From Desulfoluna limicola (GTDB taxonomy: Bacteria; Desulfobacterota; Desulfobacteria; Desulfobacterales; Desulfolunaceae), in contig NZ_AP024488.1 in the NCBI RefSeq assembly GCF_021654575.1, positions 1,054,001-1,118,000 on the forward strand: DNA of 64,000 bases. The letters are read 5' to 3'. Within the stretch, counting starts at the first letter, position 1; the number at the start of each line of letters is the position of its first letter. A model generated the notes under the pieces. That model was not told the DNA's origin and did not search any database. It was given only the letters and a program-made list of their open reading frames with translations. Both the position numbers and the translations under genes were made by a program. Below, in pieces: positions 26,054 to 35,239 of this stretch.

Positions 26054-27388
26054 ATGACCTGGAAACAAAGATATCAAGATAAAGTAGTGAATTATGAAAC
26101 AGCTGTGGCTTCCATAAACTCAGGCAGCAGGATCGCTGCCCCCCCAGCTTCGAGCTTTCCCCTTGAGTTGGTCAACGCCCTCTCTTCCCGTAAGGGCCTT
26201 GAGAAGGTGCGGTTTGATTCCGGGCTCCTGATGAGGCTCCCGGATTTCATGACCCCGGCACAGGAGGGACGGATTCACTATCACAGTTTTTTTCTGGGGC
26301 CGCTGGAGAGACTGGTGCGTGAAAGTTACCCCATTACCGCCACAAGCATTCATTTCAGCAGGCTCCACGAAAACTTTACAAAGGGGAGCCTGGACGCTGT
26401 TCTTCTGGAGGTCTCACCACCGGATGAGATGGGCATCATGAGCCTCGGTCCCATGGGGACCCTTGCCGGCCGAGCGATGATCCAGGCGGCAGATCGGGTG
26501 ATTGTGCAGGTGAACCCCCATGTCCCCTTTATCCATGGGGAGGATGCCCATGTGCATGTGGATGAGGTGGACTTTATCTGCGACTGTGACCGGCCGCTCT
26601 TTGAGGTGCCCGATGCCAGCCCGGATGCAGCGGAAGCAAAAATCGCCGATTTTATTTCTGAGCGTATTCCTGACGGGGCCACCATTCAACTTGGCATCGG
26701 CAAGCTGGCCAACGCCATCGGCGATCGGCTCTCAGGGAAAAAGGATTTGGGCATTCACTCCGAGATGCTGACACCTTCTCTGATTCGTTTGATTCAAGAG
26801 GGGGTTGCCACCGGGGCGAAAAAGGAGCTTCATCGCGGCAAAGCCATCGGTGGTTTTTCTCTGGGGGGCAAGGCCGATTACGATTTCCTTCACAGCAACC
26901 CCCAAGTCAAATTTTACCCTGTGTCCTACGTCAACGATCCCGCAGTGGTAGCGAAACACAGCCACTTTATATCGGTGAACAATGCCCTTGCCATTGACCT
27001 GACAGGCCAGGCGGCCAGCGAGTCCCTGGGGTTCAGCCAGTTCAGCGGGACCGGCGGGCAGCTTGATTTTGTCCGCGGCGCGCGCATGTCTCTCGGCGGG
27101 ATGTCCTTCCTGGCCCTGAAGTCCACCGCCGGTTCAGGAAGCGGCCTGATCTCCCGAATCCGCTGCACCCTGGATCCCGGGGCCGTCATCACAACGCCTC
27201 GGAGCGATGTGCAGTACATTGTCACCGAGTACGGCATTGCCGACCTCGACCGGAAGAGCATTCCCGATCGGGTTCGGGCCATGATCGCCATTGCCCACCC
27301 GGCTTTCCGCGATGAACTCTCCCGGGAAGCCGTGGCATCCGGCCTGGTCAGTTTCAGTGATCTTCAAGGGGTAAAAGCAGCGGCGTGA
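26054..27388 (+). CDS. Acetyl-CoA hydrolase/transferase family (4-hydroxybutyrate CoA-transferase-like)
   Basis: GGAGGT eight bases before ATG 26054 sets the start; the in-frame extension to 25940 overlaps the promoter. The 444-residue product has both CoA-transferase class I halves. The catalytic Glu is E237 in GIHSEM, the CoA thioester-forming residue; the oxyanion/CoA loop GTGGQLDFVRGA follows. The form is that of 4-hydroxybutyrate/butyrate:acetyl-CoA transferases, which pass CoA between acetyl-CoA and short-chain acids. With a GAF activator and sigma-54 control it is probably an inducible step in growth on a fatty or hydroxy acid. Exact substrate unknown. Confidence 0.9.
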   Translation: MTWKQRYQDKVVNYETAVASINSGSRIAAPPASSFPLELVNALSSRKGLEKVRFDSGLLMRLPDFMTPAQEGRIHYHSFFLGPLERLVRESYPITATSIHFSRLHENFTKGSLDAVLLEVSPPDEMGIMSLGPMGTLAGRAMIQAADRVIVQVNPHVPFIHGEDAHVHVDEVDFICDCDRPLFEVPDASPDAAEAKIADFISERIPDGATIQLGIGKLANAIGDRLSGKKDLGIHSEMLTPSLIRLIQEGVATGAKKELHRGKAIGGFSLGGKADYDFLHSNPQVKFYPVSYVNDPAVVAKHSHFISVNNALAIDLTGQAASESLGFSQFSGTGGQLDFVRGARMSLGGMSFLALKSTAGSGSGLISRIRCTLDPGAVITTPRSDVQYIVTEYGIADLDRKSIPDRVRAMIAIAHPAFRDELSREAVASGLVSFSDLQGVKAAA

Positions 27389-27403
27389 TGGAACGTCGAA
27401 AGG

Positions 27404-27474
27404 GCCTCCGGCGGCCCTGCCGGGGGCCAACCTTTTGCCAATTTTATGAGCTGGGTTTGACAAACAGGTCTTAA
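27404..27474 (+). repeat. Intergenic repeat family, copy 3, left module
   Basis: GCCTCCGGCGGCCCTGCCGGGGGCC and the following GACAAACAGGTCTT match the left module of other copies. The right module of this copy lies 380 bases away at 27856-27968, with other elements in between. Confidence 0.8.
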
Positions 27475-27532
27475 CGTCAGTTTTGATGGCTCAATCAGTG
27501 ATGTTTTAGATGTGCCGTCGACCTGCCAATTC

Positions 27533-27585
27533 TGCAACAGCCTTTCCCTTCAGCCCCTGTGGGGCTGAAGGGAAAGGCTGTTGCA
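27533..27585. repeat. Perfect 25-bp palindrome of the second repeat module
   Basis: TGCAACAGCCTTTCCC..GGGAAAGGCTGTTGCA forms a 25-bp stem without mismatch around TGT. The following ACCGGAAACTTTTTTCAAAA and AGCGACCC.CCGGAGGC..GCTGAATAG also follow the long hairpin at 62721, whose stem sequence is entirely different. Confidence 0.9.
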
Positions 27586-27651
27586 ACCGGAAACTTTTTT
27601 CAAAAAGCGACCCACCGGAGGCTAAGCTGAATAGTGGCGATGTTTTTAAAA

Positions 27652-27704
27652 AAAAGACCACTCATCTCGGCCGGAGGAACGAGGGCCGAGATGAGTGGTC
27701 TTTT
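27652..27704 (+). repeat. Perfect 21-bp hairpin with conserved GAGGAACGAG loop
   Basis: AAAAGACCACTCATC.. (27652-27672) pairs fully with 27684-27704. The loop GGAGGAACGAG is the loop of the intergenic repeat core, here with a new stem. The A-run before and T-run after would also let it terminate transcription. Confidence 0.85.
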
Positions 27705-27721
27705 GGGGTTCAGGGGACTAT

Positions 27722-27840
27722 CCCTGGCCGCCAGAAGGGACGTTTTGCCCCCAAGTTTGACCATAGAAGGCACGGAAGTTAAGCCTACACGGTTCGAGTG
27801 ATGCCATCTGTCGGCGCCCTTGGAAACTTGTGATACAGGT
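27722..27840 (+). pseudogene. Possible 5S rRNA-like remnant
   Basis: CACGGAAGTTAAGCC (27771-27785) equals the loop C/helix III signature of bacterial 5S rRNA, and CCTGGCCGCC lies 50 bases upstream, close to the spacing of CCTGGCGGCC in real 5S genes. The 3' half does not pair convincingly with the 5' half, so an intact 5S gene is unlikely. A chance match of this 15-mer cannot be excluded. Confidence 0.25.
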
Positions 27841-27855
27841 TGTGTCAACCACCAG

Positions 27856-27968
27856 CATTTGAGGCGGGCGCAGCCCGCGGCGAACGCCCTTGCGATTTGG
27901 CCCGAGGAACGAGGGACAAAGCGCAAGGGCAATCAGCTTTCGAGGTGGCTCACCTCGCCGCCGGAGGC
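27856..27968 (+). repeat. Intergenic repeat family, copy 3, core and right module
   Basis: The core hairpin is exemplary: GCCCTTGCG, TTTG and CCC pair with GGG, CAAA and CGCAAGGGC around GAGGAACGA. The right hairpin here is CGAGGTG-GCT-CACCTCG, a compensated change from CAAGGTG-GCA-CACCTTG, then CCGCCGGAGGC ends at 27968. Confidence 0.88.
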
Positions 27969-28009
27969 TTTCCATTGCCACGCACCTTAACCAGTTACGT
28001 CAGCAGTCT

Positions 28010-29380
28010 TTACATGTTGATGGTGATGCCCACGTACAGCGTGCTGCAGGAACCTTCGTAGCTGTAGTCGGGGTTTTCGCCGGTGGGGGATGTTTTGGTA
28101 ATATCCCGCTCAACGAGGAACTGGTGCTGGTAAGCGGCGAAGAGGTCGATGTCCCGTTTCATGCGGCCGAAGCCGGGGAGGCGGTAGCTGGTGCCCACGG
28201 AGACGATGTGCTTGTCGTTGTCCAGGTAGTTGATGATTCCCGTGGTGGCATCGTCGGGCACGAAGGTGGGCTCAAAGCAGTACCCCCCCTGCAGGGCGAA
28301 GCGATCGGTGAGGCGGTATTCCGTGCCCAGCTTGGGCACGAGGATGTCCTCCAGGTTGGGAAGGTCGGCTCCGAAGTTTACCTTGTGGCTGTCGGAGAGG
28401 TCAAAGCCGGACCATTTTTGTTGTTCCAGCTCAAGGGAGACCATGAGTTTGTCGGTGAAATCGTAGGAGACGCCGACGGTGTAGATGTCGGGCTGGAAGT
28501 AATCAAAGAGAGAGAGGCGCATGTTCAGGAGGACATTTCCCGTATCAAGGGTGGCGATGGTGTCCAGGGGCTCGATTTTGAGTTTGGATTTCTGCCGGTA
28601 GGAAAAACCGATCTCAAGGCCCTCAAGGGCCGGTATTTTTTTCCCGGGGCTGACGTACAAACCAGCCACCGCTGTGGGCTCAAGGGAGATATCCATGATG
28701 GCGTTACCCACCGGGACCTGAAGGTCTTCGGTGATCTCGAGGTCGGAAATGGCGATGGTACCGGACCCGCCGAAGGAGATGTTCAGACCCAGGCCCACAC
28801 CGAAGAGGTCGTCCATGAAGCCGAAGCCCGCACCGGCAAGGATCAGTGCCCGCTGAGCTTCCCTGCCGTAGCGGACGAAGTTATGGGTGCGGGGGTCGAC
28901 GTCGTTGATTTTGACGACGGTGAGATCGTCGTTGATGGCCATGGAAAAGCCCATGCGGGCCGATGAGATCAAATCGGGCATGGTGTAGATGGTGTTGATG
29001 TCCATGGCAAGGCCGATGAGGCAGGTGCCGAAATCGAGGTTGTCAGCCCCCCTTGTGGGCAAAGGCGTGCCGTCATCCGAACTGGTGCGGTTGATGTTCA
29101 AGTCAAAGGAGGGGGCGGTGTAGAGGTAGTTCACCGAAAGCTGGTTGAGACCTGCTTTCTCCTTGGACCCGGCCTCTTCAATGCGGTTTTGGGTTCGGCC
29201 GAGACCGGCGACGTTGTAATAAATGGAGGCCCAGTCATCGGTGTGGGCCGTCATGGCGTTGCCCATGGCCATGCCACGGGGCGAGAATCCGTAGGTTGTG
29301 CCGAAGCTGCTTGCCATGGCAGGCAACGTGAACGCGAGGGAAAAAAAGACAATTCCTAAAAATCCAAGCAACTTTTTCAT
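28010..29380 (-). CDS. FadL/OmpP1-type outer-membrane channel
   Basis: GGGAGTGCTC before ATG 29380 gives 456 residues; the 23 in-frame codons upstream are repeat-derived. A signal peptide ends PAMA|SSF. The mature start FGTTYGFSPRGMAMGNAMTAHTDDWASIYYNVAGLG is the FadL N-terminal hatch with the usual AMGNA..D.ASIYYN-x-AGL text (NVAGL instead of NPAGL). The rest alternates as beta-strands and ends in an aromatic-poor TLYVGITINM strand. FadL channels take up long-chain fatty acids, alkanes or aromatics. It is followed upstream by the giant lipoprotein gene on the same strand, so the two may form an uptake pair. Confidence 0.85.
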   Translation of the reverse strand: MKKLLGFLGIVFFSLAFTLPAMASSFGTTYGFSPRGMAMGNAMTAHTDDWASIYYNVAGLGRTQNRIEEAGSKEKAGLNQLSVNYLYTAPSFDLNINRTSSDDGTPLPTRGADNLDFGTCLIGLAMDINTIYTMPDLISSARMGFSMAINDDLTVVKINDVDPRTHNFVRYGREAQRALILAGAGFGFMDDLFGVGLGLNISFGGSGTIAISDLEITEDLQVPVGNAIMDISLEPTAVAGLYVSPGKKIPALEGLEIGFSYRQKSKLKIEPLDTIATLDTGNVLLNMRLSLFDYFQPDIYTVGVSYDFTDKLMVSLELEQQKWSGFDLSDSHKVNFGADLPNLEDILVPKLGTEYRLTDRFALQGGYCFEPTFVPDDATTGIINYLDNDKHIVSVGTSYRLPGFGRMKRDIDLFAAYQHQFLVERDITKTSPTGENPDYSYEGSCSTLYVGITINM

Positions 29381-29422
29381 GAGCACTCCCTTCAAAAAAA
29401 CATCACAATTGAGCTTTAATAA

Positions 29423-29653
29423 GCCTCCGGCGGCCCTGCCGGGGGCCAAACTTTTTCCAGTTCATATGGGCTGGGTTTGATAAACAGGTTTTGTGTGAGC
29501 AACCTCACAAACCGGTGGTGGGGAACATCCCCGATCACTCGGTGTTACGTCGATCACGGGCGTAGCCCGTCAGCGAATGTGATCACCTCGAGGGACGAGA
29601 GGTGGGAGCATTCGCAACCCGCTTTCAAGGTGGCACACCTTGCCGCCGGAGGC
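29423..29653 (+). repeat. Intergenic repeat family, copy 4
   Basis: GCCTCCGGCGGCCCTGCCGG opens the element and GCCGCCGGAGGC ends it. The core hairpin is GCGAATG..CACCTC-GAGGGACGA-GAGGTG..CATTCGC. Extra spacer makes it 231 bases. It fills the gap 29381-29704. Confidence 0.85.
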
Positions 29654-29704
29654 CCGCTTCTGTACCTCTTTTTGATTACGTCCCCCTCACATGCGAATCC
29701 GGCG

Positions 29705-32700
29705 TCAATCATTCACCTGGATCCCGTACCTGTCGTAGACCTCCCTCAGTTTGGTGATGTCTCTTGCGACATCCACGGCCCTCGCCAGGTCTTTGAGCAG
29801 GGAGGCGAGGGTGGCCCAGAGTGGGTCGTGTTCGGTCACCGTCTCCTTGCCCAGAAAGAGGGTTAGGTCCTGAATGATGGTCCCCCAGCCGGAGGGGATG
29901 GTGACATCATCCACAAGGGCTTCCACGAGCCCGTTCTCCTTCAAAAATTCGTTGAGGATCACAAGGGTGGCGTGGTAGGTGGCGCCGGTGTCGTCCTTAA
30001 AGGCGTCGTGGATGGCCGGCACTCTCTCCTTTAATATCCGGTAGAGCGGATCAAAGCCCTCTTCTCCCTGGTGGACCCAGCGACCCTTTTCGTTATCGTA
30101 TTGGGCAAAGAGGCGACCGAGGCCGTAGAGGGCACCGGCCAGGTCCTCCCTGTTGTAGGGCTCGGGCCTTGCCATGACGGCGTCGAGAAAGGAGAGGAGC
30201 AGCTCGGTCACGTTATAGGGGCTGCTGTCATGGAGAATCGCCGAAAGCATGTCCACGGTGTCTGTCAGGTCCTGCCAGTCCGCATCCGTCGGTCGTTCAT
30301 CCGGGTAGTTGGCCAGGCCCCGCCCTTCCTTGCCCTCCCTTGCGTCCTCTCCCACCAGAAGGTCGATGCCCCAGTCCAGGAGGAGGTCTTCCTCCCTCAT
30401 GTGGGTGGGCGCATCCAGGGGGCCTTGGGCAAAGAGCCAAGCGGGGAAGAGGGTGGGCGTGTTTTTCGTCTCGTTCAAGGCCGTGCCCTCGGCTTTGGTC
30501 ATGCGCACGGCGCTTGTGATCTGCTCCAGCCCGTAGAGGATCTTTCGCCGTGGTCCCCAGTGTGCTTTTTCCAGGTCAAGGTCATCCGGGGCGTAGGCTC
30601 CAGCCGGGTCGTCGAAGGCTTTATCCCCCAGTCGCTGAACAAGGGTGAGGGCACCTGTCAGGAGCCTTGAGCGGGGCGGACCGCCTGCATTCACGTCGTA
30701 CTCGGTGAGCACGGCCAACAGGGAGTCGCACCGTGCAGGGGTTCCGTCCGGGCTCTTTTCTCCGTAGGGGTCGCTGTCGGTGAGTATGGTGATGAGGGTG
30801 GGGATCTTCGCCGGTCGGTAATAACCGCGCTCCTCTTCGCTTCCGTACCAGGTCTCCATGGGCTTTCCCTCACCATAAAACTCGGCGCTGCTGAGGAGAA
30901 AGTTGTGCCCGTCTATGATTCGGGGCTTCCAGCACTTTGTGGGCCAGTTTCTATCCTCTTTTGGCAAGTGCTCCGCCCCTTTCTGGTAGTAGAAAAGGGG
31001 CTTGAGGAGGTAGGTCATCATGTCAAAGAAGGAGAGCATGCCTCCCCGGGTGGACTCGTAGCCCACGTCGGTCTGGCTGTGCAGGGCACCCCAGAGCGCC
31101 TGAAGAATGACGAGGGTGGCGTTTCGGTTCTGCCAGATCGCATCGCCCACCTCAAAGTCCTGGGACCCCACCAGATAATCGGTGACTGGGTTGCCCTCGG
31201 CATCCGTACCGTGGGTCATCATGGGGGCCCTTGGAAATCCCAGGCGGTAGATGACCGCGGAGTTGTGGGGGAAGACCGCGTTGAAGGCCACCCCACAGTC
31301 GATGGTCTCGTTGTAGACGGAGGTTTGGGTGACGGCGATTGATCCGATCAGGCCCTTGCTTATTACTCGGATGCACATGCGGTAGTCGCCGGGGAGGGTG
31401 GATTGGCCGTCATCCCGTTTCTTGGCCCATACCTGGTTGCCCAGGTATTTGCGCCCGTTCATGAACCCGGTGTACCCGTTGGCTTCCATGACTTGAAAGA
31501 TAAAGGCGGCCTCGGACCCCAACGCCGTGACATGAATGGGCATGACGAGGATGAATTTCCTCTCGGCAAAGAAGAACTGGTAATTGCGGAAGAGGGCCTC
31601 TTCATGGGTGGCGCACTCTCGTTTCGGGTTTGAGTCGCCGATGATCTCGTTCACCACCAGGGAGCCTGCGATGTCGCCTTCATTGACCTTGGGCATGGCA
31701 AGGTTGCCTTGGTCATCGTAGGCCACGGTGTAAAAATCACCTCCCAGCTTGCCCAGGTAGTAGTCGGAACGAAAGCTCCCTCTGTAGCGCTCCATCCGGT
31801 TGACGTAGCGGTGGAGGGTGCTGCCGCTGCCTCCAAGTAATTCTTCGACTCCGCTGCCGGAGATGTCCGTGGCGGTGATGCCTCCCACCTCAGGATCCCC
31901 GCTGGTACCCAATATTTCGAAGCCGCTGCCGAAGGGAAGGACATTGAGGCCAGCGTCCAGGAGTCGGGCCATGATCATTTCTCGGGTCCAGGTCCGGGAG
32001 GGGGTGGTGAAAGAGACGGTGACGGAAGGAGAGTTATCCACGGAGATCTCAATGGCTGTGTTTTCAGCTGAGATCCGGAACGCATTTGGGGCTGTTGTCA
32101 GCTCACTGCCTATGAGTTCATCCGTTTTGAAAAACCTTGCCAGGGGGTTGTAGTATGTGTTGTTCAAAAAAACCTGGCCATAGGGGCTGACAATCTGGAG
32201 GTACTCTCCATCATTTGTGTCATAGGGATAGCAGACCGTTTCTCCGAAGGCGTCGTTGATCATGGCAACGATCTCATCCCTGTAATAAAGCCTGATGTCC
32301 GTAAATGCGATAACGCGCTGGTGGTCCGGCCCCAGTTTGATTTCGAGTTTGCTGTCGATGGATAATGGGTTGTTGACGCCGCCTTTGAGGTTGACGTCCG
32401 AGGTAAAGAGGGCGTGGGTGGCCGGGCCGTATTGAACGGAAAGGCTTGCCTGATCCTCCATGGCCTGACCTTCATACTGGGACGGGTAGTAGTACTCCCA
32501 GCTCTCGGGGTCTTCGGAGGGCTTGTGGATCCAGGCGTAGACGCGTCCGCCGGGGGTGTGGGTGACTTCCCAGCTTCGTCCGTCGAAGGCAACGGTCTCC
32601 CCGGTTTTCGCTGTGCAATAGTAGGGGCCTTCCGCGTGCCAGGCGGCCCGCATGGAGGCGCTCATGGTGTTCAGGGCGATGTTGTCGTCTTCCACTCCGG

Positions 32701-34351
32701 TGGGACAGTAGGGGCGATAGCCGTTCAGGGCCGGTTCATCGTCGGATACCATCTTGGGCTTGCCACCCTCCGGTGACCCCATGTCCCCGGGGGTTCCCGC
32801 CACCATGAGGCCGATGGGGTAGTTCTGGTCATACCGGAATCCATAGGGCGCCATGTCGGCGTCGGTTGAGGACACCGTATATGGGGCACGGGCACGGAAC
32901 ATGTATTTCCAGTCATCGTCCTGAAGGGCAATTTGATACATGCCTAAGCCTGCGGTCTTGTGGGTCTTCATGGCAAAGAGGGTGTCGTTGACGGTAATGG
33001 TGCCGGCGCCTTCTCCGTGGCCGTGATCGTAGTTGGGGTGGGAGCTGGCCAAGCCTTCATTGGTTTCACCGCCATCGAGGTACCCGATATGGGAGCCCAG
33101 GCTTGCAAAGAACATGAGGTTCTCGAGAAACGAGGTGTGGAAGGCCTCGGGGTCGCTGACCCGGTCCCTGCCCCAGAGGTCGTAGCGGAGAAGGTCGTAG
33201 ATGGATTCTTCGATGCGGGCGCCTTCCATGTCCCACGCCATGCGGTCGAAGTTGCGGCCGAGGACCCCTAATGGGTAAGGTTTGTCGCCGTATGAATCGG
33301 AGATAAGGGCCATCTCCCGGTCGGCCCTTAAGAAGTACTGCAGAAGGTAGGGGGCAAACTCGCGCACAACTAAGCTCAGCTCGGCATTGGAGTATACTTG
33401 GGCGCTGTTTTCGTTGTAGACGGGGTCGCCTTCATAGATGGCCCCACCTGCGGTGAGGCGGTCCTCAAGCTCGCACAGGAGATTTCTCATCATGCCGTCA
33501 AGGTTCAGTTGAGGATCAAGTATGGAGCCCAGGCCCCGGATCGTCTGATGAACAGCAAGGCGCGCCGTCTCATCGGTCATGACCTCGTTAAACCCGTTTA
33601 AAAGGGCGTGGACCCCTTCCACGATATTTCCAAGGTTCAGATTCGCATGCACCGTAGGATCGATATCGGCGGCGTTCAACAGGTCTCCGTCGGCGTTTTT
33701 CCACATGGAATAGTCGGACCGGATGAGCAGTTTTCCTAACAGGGTGGTGAGGTCCAGAAAATCGTTATGAAAATCCGGTTTGTTGATGTCGTCCACAAGC
33801 TCCTGCATATCTTCGGAAATTTCCAGGGGAGTCTTTGTGCCCAGAACGTATCCGATGATGCGATGGAGCATCTGGTTGGCATACCCTTCGTGCTGTGGAC
33901 TGTCGGATAGTTGGTCGAGGAGGGCGTACAGGCCCTGGAGCTGCTCGGCGGTTGTTTTTTCGCCATGAAAGGCCTGGACTCCGGGCGATGCCTTGGTGCT
34001 TGGAGCCGAAGCCGTGAGGCAGGAAAGGAGCTCTTTCACATCCATGCCGAGCAGTTCGGGAAGGAGGGTGGGGGAGGCGGTGAGAAGGGCATGGGTTGCC
34101 TGCGAAAAGGTGACGAACTGGGCAGGGTTTGCATTCACCGTTTTGGAAAACTTTTCGTTGACCAAGGAACCGTCAATGGCGTCCCAGGCCTCTTCCAGGG
34201 CGCCTTCTCCTTTAAACACATCCATAAGAGTGAAGCCGGATGGCTCGTTTTTCTGAATGTTAGCATCTTCTGTTGCCCCGTTCCCACCGCAGCCGGTCAA
34301 CGAAAGCAATGTCAGGAGCGCCGCTGCACGAAACCACCGAGTTATTTTCAT
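29705..34351 (-). CDS. Very large lipoprotein of unknown function (1548 aa)
   Basis: ATG 34351 has AAGGA nine bases upstream and is preferred to ATG 34360, which lies directly against that site. The lipobox is LTG|C21. I see no membrane segment beyond the signal and no named domain. The first 450 residues look helical (repeated LL, DD and QE patterns, e.g. ALLDQLSDSPQHEGY); the middle, about 450-1000, is beta-rich and contains many Trp/Tyr and DYYLGKLGGDFYTVAYDDQGN; the last 400 are again helical. Codon use is like the neighbours. It lies just upstream of a FadL gene in the same direction. It should be anchored in the outer membrane, possibly at the surface. Confidence 0.8.
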   Translation of the reverse strand: MKITRWFRAAALLTLLSLTGCGGNGATEDANIQKNEPSGFTLMDVFKGEGALEEAWDAIDGSLVNEKFSKTVNANPAQFVTFSQATHALLTASPTLLPELLGMDVKELLSCLTASAPSTKASPGVQAFHGEKTTAEQLQGLYALLDQLSDSPQHEGYANQMLHRIIGYVLGTKTPLEISEDMQELVDDINKPDFHNDFLDLTTLLGKLLIRSDYSMWKNADGDLLNAADIDPTVHANLNLGNIVEGVHALLNGFNEVMTDETARLAVHQTIRGLGSILDPQLNLDGMMRNLLCELEDRLTAGGAIYEGDPVYNENSAQVYSNAELSLVVREFAPYLLQYFLRADREMALISDSYGDKPYPLGVLGRNFDRMAWDMEGARIEESIYDLLRYDLWGRDRVSDPEAFHTSFLENLMFFASLGSHIGYLDGGETNEGLASSHPNYDHGHGEGAGTITVNDTLFAMKTHKTAGLGMYQIALQDDDWKYMFRARAPYTVSSTDADMAPYGFRYDQNYPIGLMVAGTPGDMGSPEGGKPKMVSDDEPALNGYRPYCPTGVEDDNIALNTMSASMRAAWHAEGPYYCTAKTGETVAFDGRSWEVTHTPGGRVYAWIHKPSEDPESWEYYYPSQYEGQAMEDQASLSVQYGPATHALFTSDVNLKGGVNNPLSIDSKLEIKLGPDHQRVIAFTDIRLYYRDEIVAMINDAFGETVCYPYDTNDGEYLQIVSPYGQVFLNNTYYNPLARFFKTDELIGSELTTAPNAFRISAENTAIEISVDNSPSVTVSFTTPSRTWTREMIMARLLDAGLNVLPFGSGFEILGTSGDPEVGGITATDISGSGVEELLGGSGSTLHRYVNRMERYRGSFRSDYYLGKLGGDFYTVAYDDQGNLAMPKVNEGDIAGSLVVNEIIGDSNPKRECATHEEALFRNYQFFFAERKFILVMPIHVTALGSEAAFIFQVMEANGYTGFMNGRKYLGNQVWAKKRDDGQSTLPGDYRMCIRVISKGLIGSIAVTQTSVYNETIDCGVAFNAVFPHNSAVIYRLGFPRAPMMTHGTDAEGNPVTDYLVGSQDFEVGDAIWQNRNATLVILQALWGALHSQTDVGYESTRGGMLSFFDMMTYLLKPLFYYQKGAEHLPKEDRNWPTKCWKPRIIDGHNFLLSSAEFYGEGKPMETWYGSEEERGYYRPAKIPTLITILTDSDPYGEKSPDGTPARCDSLLAVLTEYDVNAGGPPRSRLLTGALTLVQRLGDKAFDDPAGAYAPDDLDLEKAHWGPRRKILYGLEQITSAVRMTKAEGTALNETKNTPTLFPAWLFAQGPLDAPTHMREEDLLLDWGIDLLVGEDAREGKEGRGLANYPDERPTDADWQDLTDTVDMLSAILHDSSPYNVTELLLSFLDAVMARPEPYNREDLAGALYGLGRLFAQYDNEKGRWVHQGEEGFDPLYRILKERVPAIHDAFKDDTGATYHATLVILNEFLKENGLVEALVDDVTIPSGWGTIIQDLTLFLGKETVTEHDPLWATLASLLKDLARAVDVARDITKLREVYDRYGIQVND

Positions 34352-35239
34352 GGAATCCATTCCTTTTTCGGAGCTTGCATTGAACAGCCGGTAACAACAC
34401 TTATTGTTATGTTTATAACAGGTAACACTGTTTTATTACCCGATCAATATTCTTTTTTTGCGGGGGGGATGACATAGCCGGGCCAAAATGAGCAATTGGG
34501 ACGACAAAAACAGAAGAATCGAATATCCCGCCAACTGTGGCTTTCTAAGCTATAGTCTGGTTAAAAAAAGAAAAAGGGGATGGGGGAAAGGTGTTTTGGA
34601 TTCCTTTTGAATATATTACTAATACCTTAATTATTGAATTAAGATGTGTTGCCGTAAGTCAAAAAAGGGGTCGTTTTATTGTTCGAGTTGCTTGGAAACC
34701 GGGCGCGTTGGCCTGTACGGCCTGACATGTATGCAAGGGGGCAACGAATAGGGAGCAGGGCCTCTTGATCACATTCATGCCGCCTGAATGATTCTGGCCA
34801 CTGGTCCAGTTCAGGGGGGAGACGTTGTGGGGCGTATGACCCCTCTCATATTTATTGAGATAGGGTTTGAGACAATATCTTGTTTAAATTATAATAAAAA
34901 AATTCATGAGTTGCCTGTGGCATGGTCACTTGGAGAAGAGTGGCCAACCCCCATGGGCTTCAAACTAAGTGCAAACCACATCGAAAAAGAGAGCCAATTC
35001 GCCCTTGAGGCCGGTGCGAACGATCGTGTCCTCCATGGCCTGGGGGGAGGGACCGGAACGGCTCCCGAGATCTTTCGAAACCATATGAGCATTCCCACCC
35101 CCCCCTGCTTTGGCGCGGACCTCCATGTTGTTCGTCGTTGCCACCTGCGTGGACGACTGATTGGAACCCGGGTGGCCATGGGCCTCAGGCCCTCCCCCAT
35201 GTGCTTTTCCATCTCCCATCACCGTGAGAAGGACCCGTT
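34352..35239. other. Intergenic region between divergent genes
   Basis: A/T-rich sequence at 34360-34650 probably holds the promoters; GGTAACACTG..TTATTACC (about 34421-34440) and CTTAATTATTGAATTAAG (34626-34643) are short palindromes there. Frames of up to 169 codons between 34788 and 35297 overlap the next gene, have no ribosome site and no family resemblance, so I do not call a gene. Confidence 0.5.
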
